This document shows positions 1-4,914 of a DNA stretch of 10,417 nt, piece after piece. The notes under the pieces are model-generated. The model had not been told where the DNA came from, ran no database searches, and saw only the letters and a program-made list of their open reading frames with translations. Each line of letters begins with the position of its first letter. The stretch's first letter is position 1. This DNA comes from JBGPOS01 sp041488155 (lineage in GTDB: Bacteria > Chloroflexota > Dehalococcoidia > Tepidiformales > Tepidiformaceae). Made by a program: the position numbers and the translations under genes. Location: NCBI GenBank assembly GCA_041488155.1, contig JBGPOS010000091.1, positions 1 through 10,417 on the forward strand, written 5' to 3'.

Positions 1-343
1 CACTCCTGGTAGCCAGATGCCTTGCCCATAGGTAGTCCGCTCCGGCAGACAATGCAAACGTTCCTGACCACGCGCGAAGCCAGACAGGAGCGTTCGCGCT
101 CCTGACCCGGTATTCGGAGTCGGACAGCTGCCACAGATCCCCGTCCGGAATCCGGCTCTCCGAGATCAGCGGCCCCGCGAGGCCAAGGGCCGGCGACGAA
201 GACTGGAGCTTCCTAAGTTGTCTGTGTTGCGTTCCTCCGCTCTGGGGTTAGGCCGCGATGCCGCCAGCAGCCCTCGGGCCGAAAGGCCTCGTTTGGCCCG
301 ACGCGTGAGCCGTCCGCACCTGCTGGCTCGAGGTGTGCCCGCT
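1..343. other. Gene-free left edge
   Basis: No coding region can be supported here. The three rightward frames entering from the left edge all stop within the first 35 bases, so at most the last few codons of a rightward gene could lie here. A leftward ATG at 29-27 opens nine codons before the edge, too few to judge. The notable element is the hairpin at 85-104. The stretch 218-343 can be read in frame with the following gene from a TTG at 218, but its translation is Arg/Ser-rich low complexity and looks like untranslated leader. The promoter of the gene starting at 344 presumably lies here, but no convincing -35/-10 pair was found. Confidence 0.6.
85..104. repeat. Perfect 8-bp inverted repeat with TTCG loop
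   Basis: Bases 85-92 (CAGGAGCG) and 97-104 (CGCTCCTG) are exact reverse complements around the tetraloop TTCG at 93-96. The stem does not extend outwards (A84 faces A105) and no T-run follows on either side, so it is not a textbook intrinsic terminator. It could be a T-less terminator of a gene beyond the left edge, an RNA structure in the leader of the heme-protein gene, or a protein-binding site. The symmetry is directly visible; the role is unknown. Confidence 0.55.
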
Positions 344-1270
344 GTGAACAGGGATCGTCTGCTCCTCGTCGGCGCCTGTTTGGCTGCTCCGTTTGTCCTT
401 TCGCTGGCCTTCGATGCGCGCCCCTTCGGGGTCGCTCCCTGGTATCTCTCCAGGGCTTTCGGCATCGCCGCCTTCCTGATGCTGTCGACGGCTACGATCA
501 CTGGGTTGCTCGTCAGCACGAAGTCACCGAGCAGCTTCCCCGGCCGCGTCCTCGTCTTCAAGGCGCACCAGTTGAGCAGTGTGGCCTCTGTCGCCGTCAT
601 CGCCCTCCACGTCGAAGTACTGCTTTTCGATGGTCTGCTCAAGCTCTCGCCGCTCCAGCTGGTAGTGCCGTTCGTCGCCCCCTACCGCCACTTCCTGCCA
701 TCGGCCGGCGTGATCAGCGCCTGGCTCACCATCGCCGTGACTGGGAGCTTCCTGATGCGCCGGCAGTTGGGCCGAAAGCGCTGGCGGGCGCTGCACTACG
801 GGAGCTTTGGCGGCTACGTCCTGGCGCTCGTCCACGGCTTCGCCGCGGGTCCCGACACGAGCGTCACGCCCATGCTCTGGACTTACATCCTCTCCGCTGC
901 CAGCGTCGCGACGCTGCTCAGCTATCGCATCGCAGCTGCACTCAGACGAGACCGTCGCCGGGTGAGCCTCCGCGACTCGGCGCCTCACCCGTCGTCCGCC
1001 GCCACAGCCCCGGGAGGCGTGATCCTCGCGGGCGACTCTCTGCATCAGACCGATCCGGCAACGAGTGCCGCATCTCCCTCCCGGCCGGGAGTATGGACAT
1101 ACGCATTTTCAGCGGCCGCCGTCCTATCCCTGCTTGCCTTCCAGATCGCCGCGTCGGCGAAGCAGGACCATCGCAAACTCGAACGCCGGCGCCCGCGGAG
1201 CCAACAGATGCGAGGCGCTCGGGCTAGCACTCGGCACGACCTCGGCCGCGTCCCCCATCAGAGCTACTAG
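344..1270 (+). CDS. Ferric-reductase-like heme-binding membrane protein
   Basis: Predicted 308-aa integral membrane protein resembling the ferric reductase-like transmembrane domain family (b-type heme electron carriers). Helices are seen near residues 5-24, 33-53, 72-92, 120-137, 150-167, 176-197 and 249-270. Two His pairs with typical heme spacing lie in helices: H75/H89 (13 residues between) and H151/H164 (12 between), the second followed by a G-F-A-A-G-P-D loop like that common in this group. No FAD or NAD(P)H domain is present, so it would need a partner to pass electrons. I chose the GTG at 344 because GAGG precedes it by 10 nt and the protein then starts with a short charged segment plus a membrane helix; a TTG at 218 (also with GGAG upstream) would add 42 Arg-rich residues. 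The last helix is an imperfect duplicate of the sixth. It faces the leftward pair tail to tail, 93 bp away. The electron acceptor is unknown. Confidence 0.75.
   Translation: MNRDRLLLVGACLAAPFVLSLAFDARPFGVAPWYLSRAFGIAAFLMLSTATITGLLVSTKSPSSFPGRVLVFKAHQLSSVASVAVIALHVEVLLFDGLLKLSPLQLVVPFVAPYRHFLPSAGVISAWLTIAVTGSFLMRRQLGRKRWRALHYGSFGGYVLALVHGFAAGPDTSVTPMLWTYILSAASVATLLSYRIAAALRRDRRRVSLRDSAPHPSSAATAPGGVILAGDSLHQTDPATSAASPSRPGVWTYAFSAAAVLSLLAFQIAASAKQDHRKLERRRPRSQQMRGARASTRHDLGRVPHQSY
878..1177 (+). repeat. Internal protein repeat, duplicated helix in heme protein
   Basis: Codons 878-961 and 1094-1177 encode two related 28-residue segments (residues 179-206 and 251-278 of the 344 start). Both begin W-T-Y, continue through a hydrophobic helix, share L-L and I-A-A, and end in a basic tail with D-x-R; 14 of 28 positions are identical by eye. 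They are separated by a hydrophilic Ser/Pro/Ala-rich linker. The nucleotide sequences have diverged, so the duplication is not recent. Confidence 0.6.
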
Positions 1271-1363
1271 CACGGGACCGACCTGGATTGCGTGTCTCTC
1301 GCGACCAGGCGGCTGCCCGAGCCAGGACGCTTCGTCCGCCGTCTTCGATCCCCTGGAAGGGCC

Positions 1364-1774
1364 TTATCCGCGCGGCCGCGAATCCAGCTCGACGAAAAGC
1401 GTGGCCGACTCCCTGGTCAGGTGTGTCACCGTCACCCTCGTCACCCCGCTGAGGCGGGAGAGTTGCTCCTGGAATTCGAGCAGGCTTGCGAAGTCGGCGC
1501 TCTGAGGGTCAGGCGACGTCGCTCCGGCTGGCCCGCGAGGAGGCTGGGGGACGATCGCAGGAGCCCAGGCGGTGCCGGGGTGGGTGATCGGCTCGATAGG
1601 GCGCGGAGCCTGAGGGCGGTTGCCAGTTCCGAGTTCACCTTCGATTTGGCCGAGTAGGGCGGCGACCCGTTCCATGGCCGCGATGGCCTCCCGGTACTCG
1701 GCACGAAGCCGATAAACGGGTGCCAGCAAGCCCTGGAGCAGCTCGTCGCGGGGGCGGCTGCCCCGGCTCTCCAT
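1364..1774 (-). CDS. Coiled-coil protein with C-terminal ferredoxin-like half-domain
   Basis: A 136-aa soluble protein that I cannot assign to a characterised family. Three parts are visible: a heptad-like helix at about residues 10-48 rich in Leu, Ala, Glu and Arg; a Pro/Ala-rich flexible linker at about 50-92; and a compact segment at 94-131 with an amphipathic helix (F-x-x-L-x-x-F-x-x-x-L), a G-V-x-x-V-x-V strand and a second strand A-T-L-F-V-E-L. The last part resembles the helix-strand-strand half of small ferredoxin-like domains often attached to bacterial coiled-coil or regulatory proteins. Its ATG lies 2 nt after the stop of the 62-aa gene and lacks a strong ribosome site of its own, which suggests translational coupling. 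The regular strand/helix pattern and the paired layout argue that it is real. Function, partner and location are unknown. Confidence 0.7.
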   Translation of the reverse strand: MESRGSRPRDELLQGLLAPVYRLRAEYREAIAAMERVAALLGQIEGELGTGNRPQAPRPIEPITHPGTAWAPAIVPQPPRGPAGATSPDPQSADFASLLEFQEQLSRLSGVTRVTVTHLTRESATLFVELDSRPRG

Positions 1775-1776
1775 GC

Positions 1777-1965
1777 TCAGTGCTGCAGCCTGGGCCGCAA
1801 CTCCCGGATCTGACGTTCGACTTCGTCGAGTTCCCGTGTCAGTTGCTCGGAGTACGTCTGCAGGACTTCGAGTTCGCGGGCCAGTTCGCCGGAGGCCGCG
1901 CCCGGCCCCGCGCGGGTTGAAAAGCTCGCCGACGGAGCCTGGCCGGTGGAAGCTCCCTTTGCCAT
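1777..1965 (-). CDS. Small coiled-coil protein (62 aa)
   Basis: A 62-aa protein with a Ser/Ala/Gly-rich N-terminal stretch (residues 1-26) followed by one long charged amphipathic helix (about 27-58) with Leu at heptad positions and alternating Glu/Arg, a typical short coiled coil. No family was recognised. The start is well supported: a strong Shine-Dalgarno sequence lies 6 nt upstream. The same frame remains open further upstream (to about 2277), but that extension is Arg/Pro-rich and would bypass this ribosome site. It is first in a two-gene unit with the 136-aa protein, and both have a helix of similar length, so a hetero-coiled-coil is a reasonable guess. No membrane segment or signal peptide is seen. 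Confidence 0.7.
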   Translation of the reverse strand: MAKGASTGQAPSASFSTRAGPGAASGELARELEVLQTYSEQLTRELDEVERQIRELRPRLQH

Positions 1966-1968
1966 GCC

Positions 1969-1977
1969 CTCACCTCC
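1969..1977 (-). promoter_or_regulatory. Strong Shine-Dalgarno site fixing the 62-aa start
   Basis: Read on the minus strand, 1977-1969 is GGAGGTGAG, a near-perfect anti-16S match. The GGAGGT core ends 6 nt before the ATG at 1965. It is among the best ribosome sites in the window and decides the start against the longer in-frame extension. Confidence 0.75.
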
Positions 1978-2104
1978 CGGCCAGCGGCGTTGGGGTGCCG
2001 GCCTCGATGCCCTTAGAGCGTCGTGCACACCGCATGGTTTGGGGTTGAGCCATCGTTCGCTCTCGGTCAGGGCCACGGTAGGAACGCCGAGCCCAGATTC
2101 GCGC

Positions 2105-2116
2105 GGGTCGCGACCC
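2105..2116. promoter_or_regulatory. Perfect 12-bp palindrome, possible operator
   Basis: GGGTCGCGACCC is a perfect palindrome in the 176-bp region between the divergent genes starting at 1965 (leftward) and 2142 (rightward). Its position, 26 bp upstream of the rightward ATG, would suit a dimeric repressor or activator. GC-rich DNA produces such palindromes by chance, and no second copy was noticed, so the operator role is only a suggestion. Confidence 0.3.
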
Positions 2117-2141
2117 TCCCTTTCGGTTGGGCCACGCCCAC

Positions 2142-2750
2142 ATGTACATTCAGGTGATGTTCGGCGTAAGCGAACGCGACATCGTGAGGGTCGGGCTCTA
2201 CTGGGCCGTGGCGCTCGTTTGCTACCGGGCCTGGAGGCACGAGGTCGGGAGTCCTCCCGAAGCCGACCTTCGGCCAATCTCCTGGCTCGTCCTCGGAGCC
2301 TTCTTCTCGGGCCTGGGACTCATCGAAGTCCTCAACCTCGGCCAAGGCCCAACGGACTGGCTTCGTACCCAGGCCCGCGTCGAAGGCTGGTACGCGGACC
2401 GGCGCTCGCTCCAGTCGGCAACCATCTGGCTGCTTCTTGCGGGCGTCACGATCGCGTCCGTCGCGATCGTGGCCTATACACCCCGGCCCTGGCGCCGCTA
2501 CCTCGGCCCCTACCTGGCGAGCCTTGGCCTGGCTGCGTTCCTGGCGGTCCGGGCGGTGTCGCTTCATCGGGTCGACGCCGTCCTCAATGCTCAAGCGTCG
2601 GGGAGCCTGCGCTGGGGCGACTTTTCCGAGCTGGTCGCAGCCGCGGCTATCCTCTTGCTCGTGGCGGTTTCAGCGAATCAGCCCTTCGACTTGCCGAATC
2701 CCAAGGAGATGTTCGAGAAGTCCCCTCGCCACCCTCCAGAACAGCCGTGA
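2142..2750 (+). CDS. Five-helix membrane protein of unknown function
   Basis: A 202-aa protein with five clear hydrophobic segments: about residues 14-31, 45-65, 94-115, 123-144 and 163-181. The loop between helices 2 and 3 carries an aromatic/basic motif, E-G-W-Y-A-D-R-R-S-L-Q, that seems too specific to be loop filler and may bind a ligand or partner. No signal-peptide cleavage site, cofactor motif or enzyme signature is seen, and the family was not identified. Start: ATG 2142 was preferred over TTG 2127 and ATG 2157; none has a strong Shine-Dalgarno sequence, although a G-rich stretch (2125-2131) lies about 10 nt before 2142. It is followed in the same direction by the 80-aa gene after 88 nt and then by ccdA, so the three could share transcripts. 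Confidence 0.65.
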   Translation: MYIQVMFGVSERDIVRVGLYWAVALVCYRAWRHEVGSPPEADLRPISWLVLGAFFSGLGLIEVLNLGQGPTDWLRTQARVEGWYADRRSLQSATIWLLLAGVTIASVAIVAYTPRPWRRYLGPYLASLGLAAFLAVRAVSLHRVDAVLNAQASGSLRWGDFSELVAAAAILLLVAVSANQPFDLPNPKEMFEKSPRHPPEQP

Positions 2751-2838
2751 AGGATGGCGGTGCTGTGGCCTGCCCGGTCGTGTTCCGCCCAGAACTTCGT
2801 TTCGATACCATCGTGGGCGAGCGGCCAATGGGGGTCTT

Positions 2839-3081
2839 ATGCCATTCAGCGACGAAGCGACGAGAGCTGGCTACCGTGAAGCCTGGGATGGCTGGCGAAA
2901 GCAGGTCGAACACGTCCACCGGGTGTTCCTCGAAGGCGAGGCAATCGGACCGGACCAGATCAAGGGGTTGCTCAACCGTGAGGCGCGGGCGAAGGCGAAG
3001 TACGACGAAGCCCGGCTGCGCCTCCTCGGGCTTGAAGACTCTCCGCTCGCGACGCCCGCCGAGGGGAACCCGTTCCGTTAA
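2839..3081 (+). CDS. Small helical hypothetical protein (80 aa)
   Basis: An 80-aa charged, soluble, mostly helical protein. It has an aromatic/basic first half (Y-R-E-A-W-D-G-W-R-K) and a second half rich in Arg, Lys and Leu (L-L-N-R-E-A-R-A-K-A-K-Y-D-E-A-R), ending in a short Pro-containing tail. No known domain was recognised. The ATG at 2839 has a GGGGG run 4 nt upstream as a modest ribosome site. The frame is open much further upstream, but that part overlaps the membrane-protein gene and has a shadow-like composition. It sits between the membrane protein and the CcdA gene (74 nt before the latter) and may be a cytoplasmic accessory of either; that is inference from position only. Confidence 0.6.
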   Translation: MPFSDEATRAGYREAWDGWRKQVEHVHRVFLEGEAIGPDQIKGLLNREARAKAKYDEARLRLLGLEDSPLATPAEGNPFR

Positions 3082-3155
3082 TCCGGCGTTCAGTCATGTA
3101 TGGGTGTCGGCCGTATCATTGAACTCGCGATGATTGCCTGCGCCGGCGGTGGTGG

Positions 3156-4172
3156 ATGACGACACAGCAGCGGACGCTGATGCGCCAGTTTTCAACCCGG
3201 ACCGCGTTGTACGCCCTGTTCGGTGCGCTGGCTCTGGTCCCGGTGCTGGCGTTCGCCGTGGGCCCCTTGAGCAGCGACAGTTTCGACCTCCGTGGGCCCG
3301 CCGGACCGCTGGTTGCGTTCTCGGCGGGAGTGCTTTCGTTCGTTTCGCCGTGCGTCCTGCCGTTGGTCCCGATCTACATAACGCATCTTTCAGGGGCCAG
3401 CATCGAAAAGGGGAGGGTCACGGCTGATCGCCGGGTTACATTTGCCCATTCAATCGCCTTTGTGGGCGGGCTCTCTCTCGTGTTTGTGGTGCTCGGCACC
3501 AGCGTCGGCCTCGCTGGTTCTTACTTCTTCAAGGACAACCAGCGGGACCTCGAACAGGTCGCCGGCGTGTTCCTTGTGCTTATGGGCATCGTCCTCATCC
3601 CGCCGCGCGGAAGCCGCTCGCCTGTGCGCTCAGCGCTGCTGCTCATCGGTCTGAGCGGCGTCTACCTGCTTGTCGCGGAAGTGGCGGACCTGCGCGGCGA
3701 TCGCCCGCAGTTGGTGGTCCTGGGCGGGCTGTTGTTCGTGGCCTGGCTGCGCTTCGCTGGCTATCTGCGGCTGCCCTTCCTCGCGCGGTCATTCGAATTG
3801 CCCGTTGGGCGGTCGCGGAAGGTTGGCTACTCCCGCTCTGCGCTCGTCGGGGGCGCTTTCGCGATCGGGTGGACCCCCTGCATCGGGCCCATTCTCGGGA
3901 GCATCCTGACCCTGGCGGCGACCTCATCGACAGCCGTCAGCGGGCTCTACCTGCTGCTGGCGTATTCGGCCGGGTTCAGCGTCCCGTTCCTCGTTACCGG
4001 CCTGGCGCTGTCCGACATGATGAAATTCATCCGGCGGATCCAGCCCTACGCGCCCTACATCGAAGCTGCGAGCGCGGTCATGCTCGTCGGCCTCGGAGTG
4101 CTGCTCTGGAACGGCCGGATCTCGGGCCTGAACGGCTACTTCGACTTTGCCGACTTCAACGGCGGTCTCTAG
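3156..4172 (+). CDS. ccdA: CcdA/DsbD-type thiol-electron transporter
   Basis: A 338-aa membrane protein of the CcdA/DsbD-beta family, which carries reducing equivalents from cytoplasmic thioredoxin across the membrane, often to apocytochrome c maturation or extracellular thiol proteins. Both signature cysteines are present: C66 in the S-P-C-V-L-P-L-V-P motif of the first core helix and C242 in the G-W-T-P-C-I-G-P motif of the matching helix in the second half. Other helices lie near 15-36, 97-121, 133-148, 262-285 and 301-318. The protein is about 100 residues longer than ordinary six-helix CcdA proteins (about 220-250 aa). It has an extra N-terminal helix and an expanded middle (about 151-215) with two further hydrophobic segments. 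The ATG at 3156 follows a G-rich run directly; ATG 3180 is an alternative. No thioredoxin-like or cytochrome c gene is adjacent, so the partner is unknown. Confidence 0.85.
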   Translation: MTTQQRTLMRQFSTRTALYALFGALALVPVLAFAVGPLSSDSFDLRGPAGPLVAFSAGVLSFVSPCVLPLVPIYITHLSGASIEKGRVTADRRVTFAHSIAFVGGLSLVFVVLGTSVGLAGSYFFKDNQRDLEQVAGVFLVLMGIVLIPPRGSRSPVRSALLLIGLSGVYLLVAEVADLRGDRPQLVVLGGLLFVAWLRFAGYLRLPFLARSFELPVGRSRKVGYSRSALVGGAFAIGWTPCIGPILGSILTLAATSSTAVSGLYLLLAYSAGFSVPFLVTGLALSDMMKFIRRIQPYAPYIEAASAVMLVGLGVLLWNGRISGLNGYFDFADFNGGL

Positions 4173-4209
4173 CGAGCGGTCGTCAGCGATGATCGTAGGT
4201 TCGGGTGCA

Positions 4210-4218
4210 TGCTACGCT
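4210..4218 (+). promoter_or_regulatory. Possible extended -10 for tRNA-Glu
   Basis: TGCTACGCT fits the extended -10 pattern TG-n-TAnnnT and ends 9 nt before the tRNA 5' end, a sensible distance for a short leader. No good -35 hexamer is seen upstream. Weak evidence, from position and pattern only. Confidence 0.25.
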
Positions 4219-4227
4219 TTCGGTCGC

Positions 4228-4304
4228 GGCGCGTTCGTCTAGAGGCCCAGGACGCCGCCCTTTCAAGGCGGAGATCGGGGGTTCGAATCCCCCACGCGCT
4301 ACCA
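4228..4304 (+). tRNA. tRNA-Glu (anticodon TTC)
   Basis: A full cloverleaf can be drawn: acceptor 4228-4234 with 4294-4300; D stem 4237-4240 with 4250-4253; anticodon stem 4255-4259 with 4267-4271 and loop 4260-4266 (CTTTCAA), placing anticodon TTC at 4262-4264; variable loop AGATC 4272-4276; T stem 4277-4281 with 4289-4293 around TTCGAAT; discriminator A4301; encoded CCA 4302-4304. The D and anticodon arms closely match E. coli tRNA-Glu, including the U13-G22 pair. Two details differ: the first acceptor pair is a G1-U72 wobble, and the variable loop has five bases where E. coli tRNA-Glu lacks position 47. It lies 55 bp after ccdA on the same strand. Confidence 0.95.
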
Positions 4305-4310
4305 GTTCTC

Positions 4311-4332
4311 GCCCAGGCGGCCCGCCCGGGGC
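4311..4332 (+). terminator. Possible T-less terminator after tRNA-Glu
   Basis: Six bases after the tRNA, an imperfect GC-rich hairpin can be drawn: GCCC at 4311-4314 pairs with GGGC at 4329-4332, and GGCG at 4316-4319 with CGCC at 4323-4326, with a small internal loop and loop GCC. No T-run follows. It may terminate or help process the tRNA transcript; GC-rich sequence makes chance pairing likely. Confidence 0.3.
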
Positions 4333-4356
4333 TCTCGAAACTCCTCGGTGGCACGC

Positions 4357-4833
4357 ATGACAACGGCCGAAGTGCTTGACGCAATCTCCCGCGAACGGGC
4401 GCGGCTGACCGCCGCAGTTGCGGCGCTCGGTGAGCGTGCGGCGACTCTGCCCGTTACACCAGAAGGTTGGACGGCGAAAGACGTGCTGGCACATCTGGTC
4501 CACTACGCCGGGCAAGTGGCCTTCGGCCTTGGCGCGAAGCTGGAGCCCCCGCCATACGTCCTTGACGTGCCCGGACGCCCCTCTGCCGACGAGTGGAACG
4601 CGCGCGCCGTCGCCTACTACGGCGACTTCTCCCTGGAATGGGTGGCGGCGAGGTTCGAACGCCTCGTCGACGAACTGGTGGCCCGAACCCTCCTGCGCAA
4701 CGACAACGAGATGAACGCAACGGACGCGATCCCATGGGCCACCGGACAGCCGCTCTGGATGTTCATCGGCGGCGACACCTTCCTTCATTGGCCGCAGCAC
4801 GCCGCTGACATCGAGCGTGCAGCGCGCCAATAG
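4357..4833 (+). CDS. DinB / ClbS-DfsB-like four-helix bundle protein
   Basis: A 158-aa protein resembling the DinB/maleylpyruvate isomerase-like/ClbS-DfsB superfamily of metal-binding four-helix bundles, whose members act as thiol-dependent transferases, isomerases or protective hydrolases. The hallmark W-T-A-K-D-V-L-A-H-L motif is at residues 38-47 with candidate metal ligand H46 (H49 nearby), and the C-terminal helix carries H144 and H148 in F-L-H-W-P-Q-H-A-A-D-I, completing a plausible His triad. Length is normal for the family. Start: ATG 4357 has GGTGG 5 nt upstream; GTG 4348 would add three residues. It lies between an intact tRNA-Glu and a tRNA-Glu remnant and ends 81 bp before the end of the convergent cyclase gene. 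The substrate cannot be told from sequence; these proteins are diverse and often mobile. Confidence 0.75.
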   Translation: MTTAEVLDAISRERARLTAAVAALGERAATLPVTPEGWTAKDVLAHLVHYAGQVAFGLGAKLEPPPYVLDVPGRPSADEWNARAVAYYGDFSLEWVAARFERLVDELVARTLLRNDNEMNATDAIPWATGQPLWMFIGGDTFLHWPQHAADIERAARQ

Positions 4834-4855
4834 CCCCAACCAGAGGGCAACCCGC

Positions 4856-4897
4856 TTCGTGGCGAGACGCAGGACGCCGTCCTTTCAAGGCGGGAGA
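4856..4897 (+). pseudogene. tRNA-Glu remnant (5' two thirds)
   Basis: This stretch aligns without gaps to tRNA-Glu 4234-4271 at a constant offset of 622 bp: 32 of 38 positions match, then AGAT matches after one inserted G. The anticodon loop CTTTCAA and both anticodon-stem strands are kept (one C-to-T change gives a tolerated G-T pair). The 5' acceptor strand has diverged, and the T arm, 3' acceptor strand and CCA are absent, so it cannot give a functional tRNA. It lies between the convergent ends of the DinB-like gene (4833) and the large cyclase gene (4915). It is best read as the remains of a duplicated tRNA gene. Confidence 0.75.
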
Positions 4898-4914
4898 TTC
4901 GCGGGTGCCTGGTC

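Noticed and set aside
1..29. Start of a leftward gene (ATG at 29-27)
   Set aside because: Only nine full codons are visible before the edge; the GGAG upstream is 10 nt away and cannot decide the matter.
218..343. N-terminal extension of the heme protein from TTG 218
   Set aside because: The 42 extra residues are Arg/Ser-rich with no structure, and GTG 344 gives a typical membrane-protein start with a GAGG site. The extension cannot be fully excluded.
1946..3133. A 395-codon plus-strand open frame across the divergent region and three genes
   Set aside because: Low-complexity Arg/Ser/Pro translation. It overlaps the membrane protein and the 80-aa protein in another frame, both of which look like real proteins.
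4183..4839. Minus-strand open frame across tRNA-Glu and the DinB-like gene
   Set aside because: It runs antisense through a complete tRNA and a gene with family motifs; it has no recognisable domain itself.
4228..4897. Classical integrase attachment sites (attL/attR) of a tiny genomic island
   Set aside because: The distal copy keeps the 5' and anticodon part of the tRNA but not its 3' end, the reverse of the usual pattern, and no integrase gene lies between. Duplication and decay is simpler.
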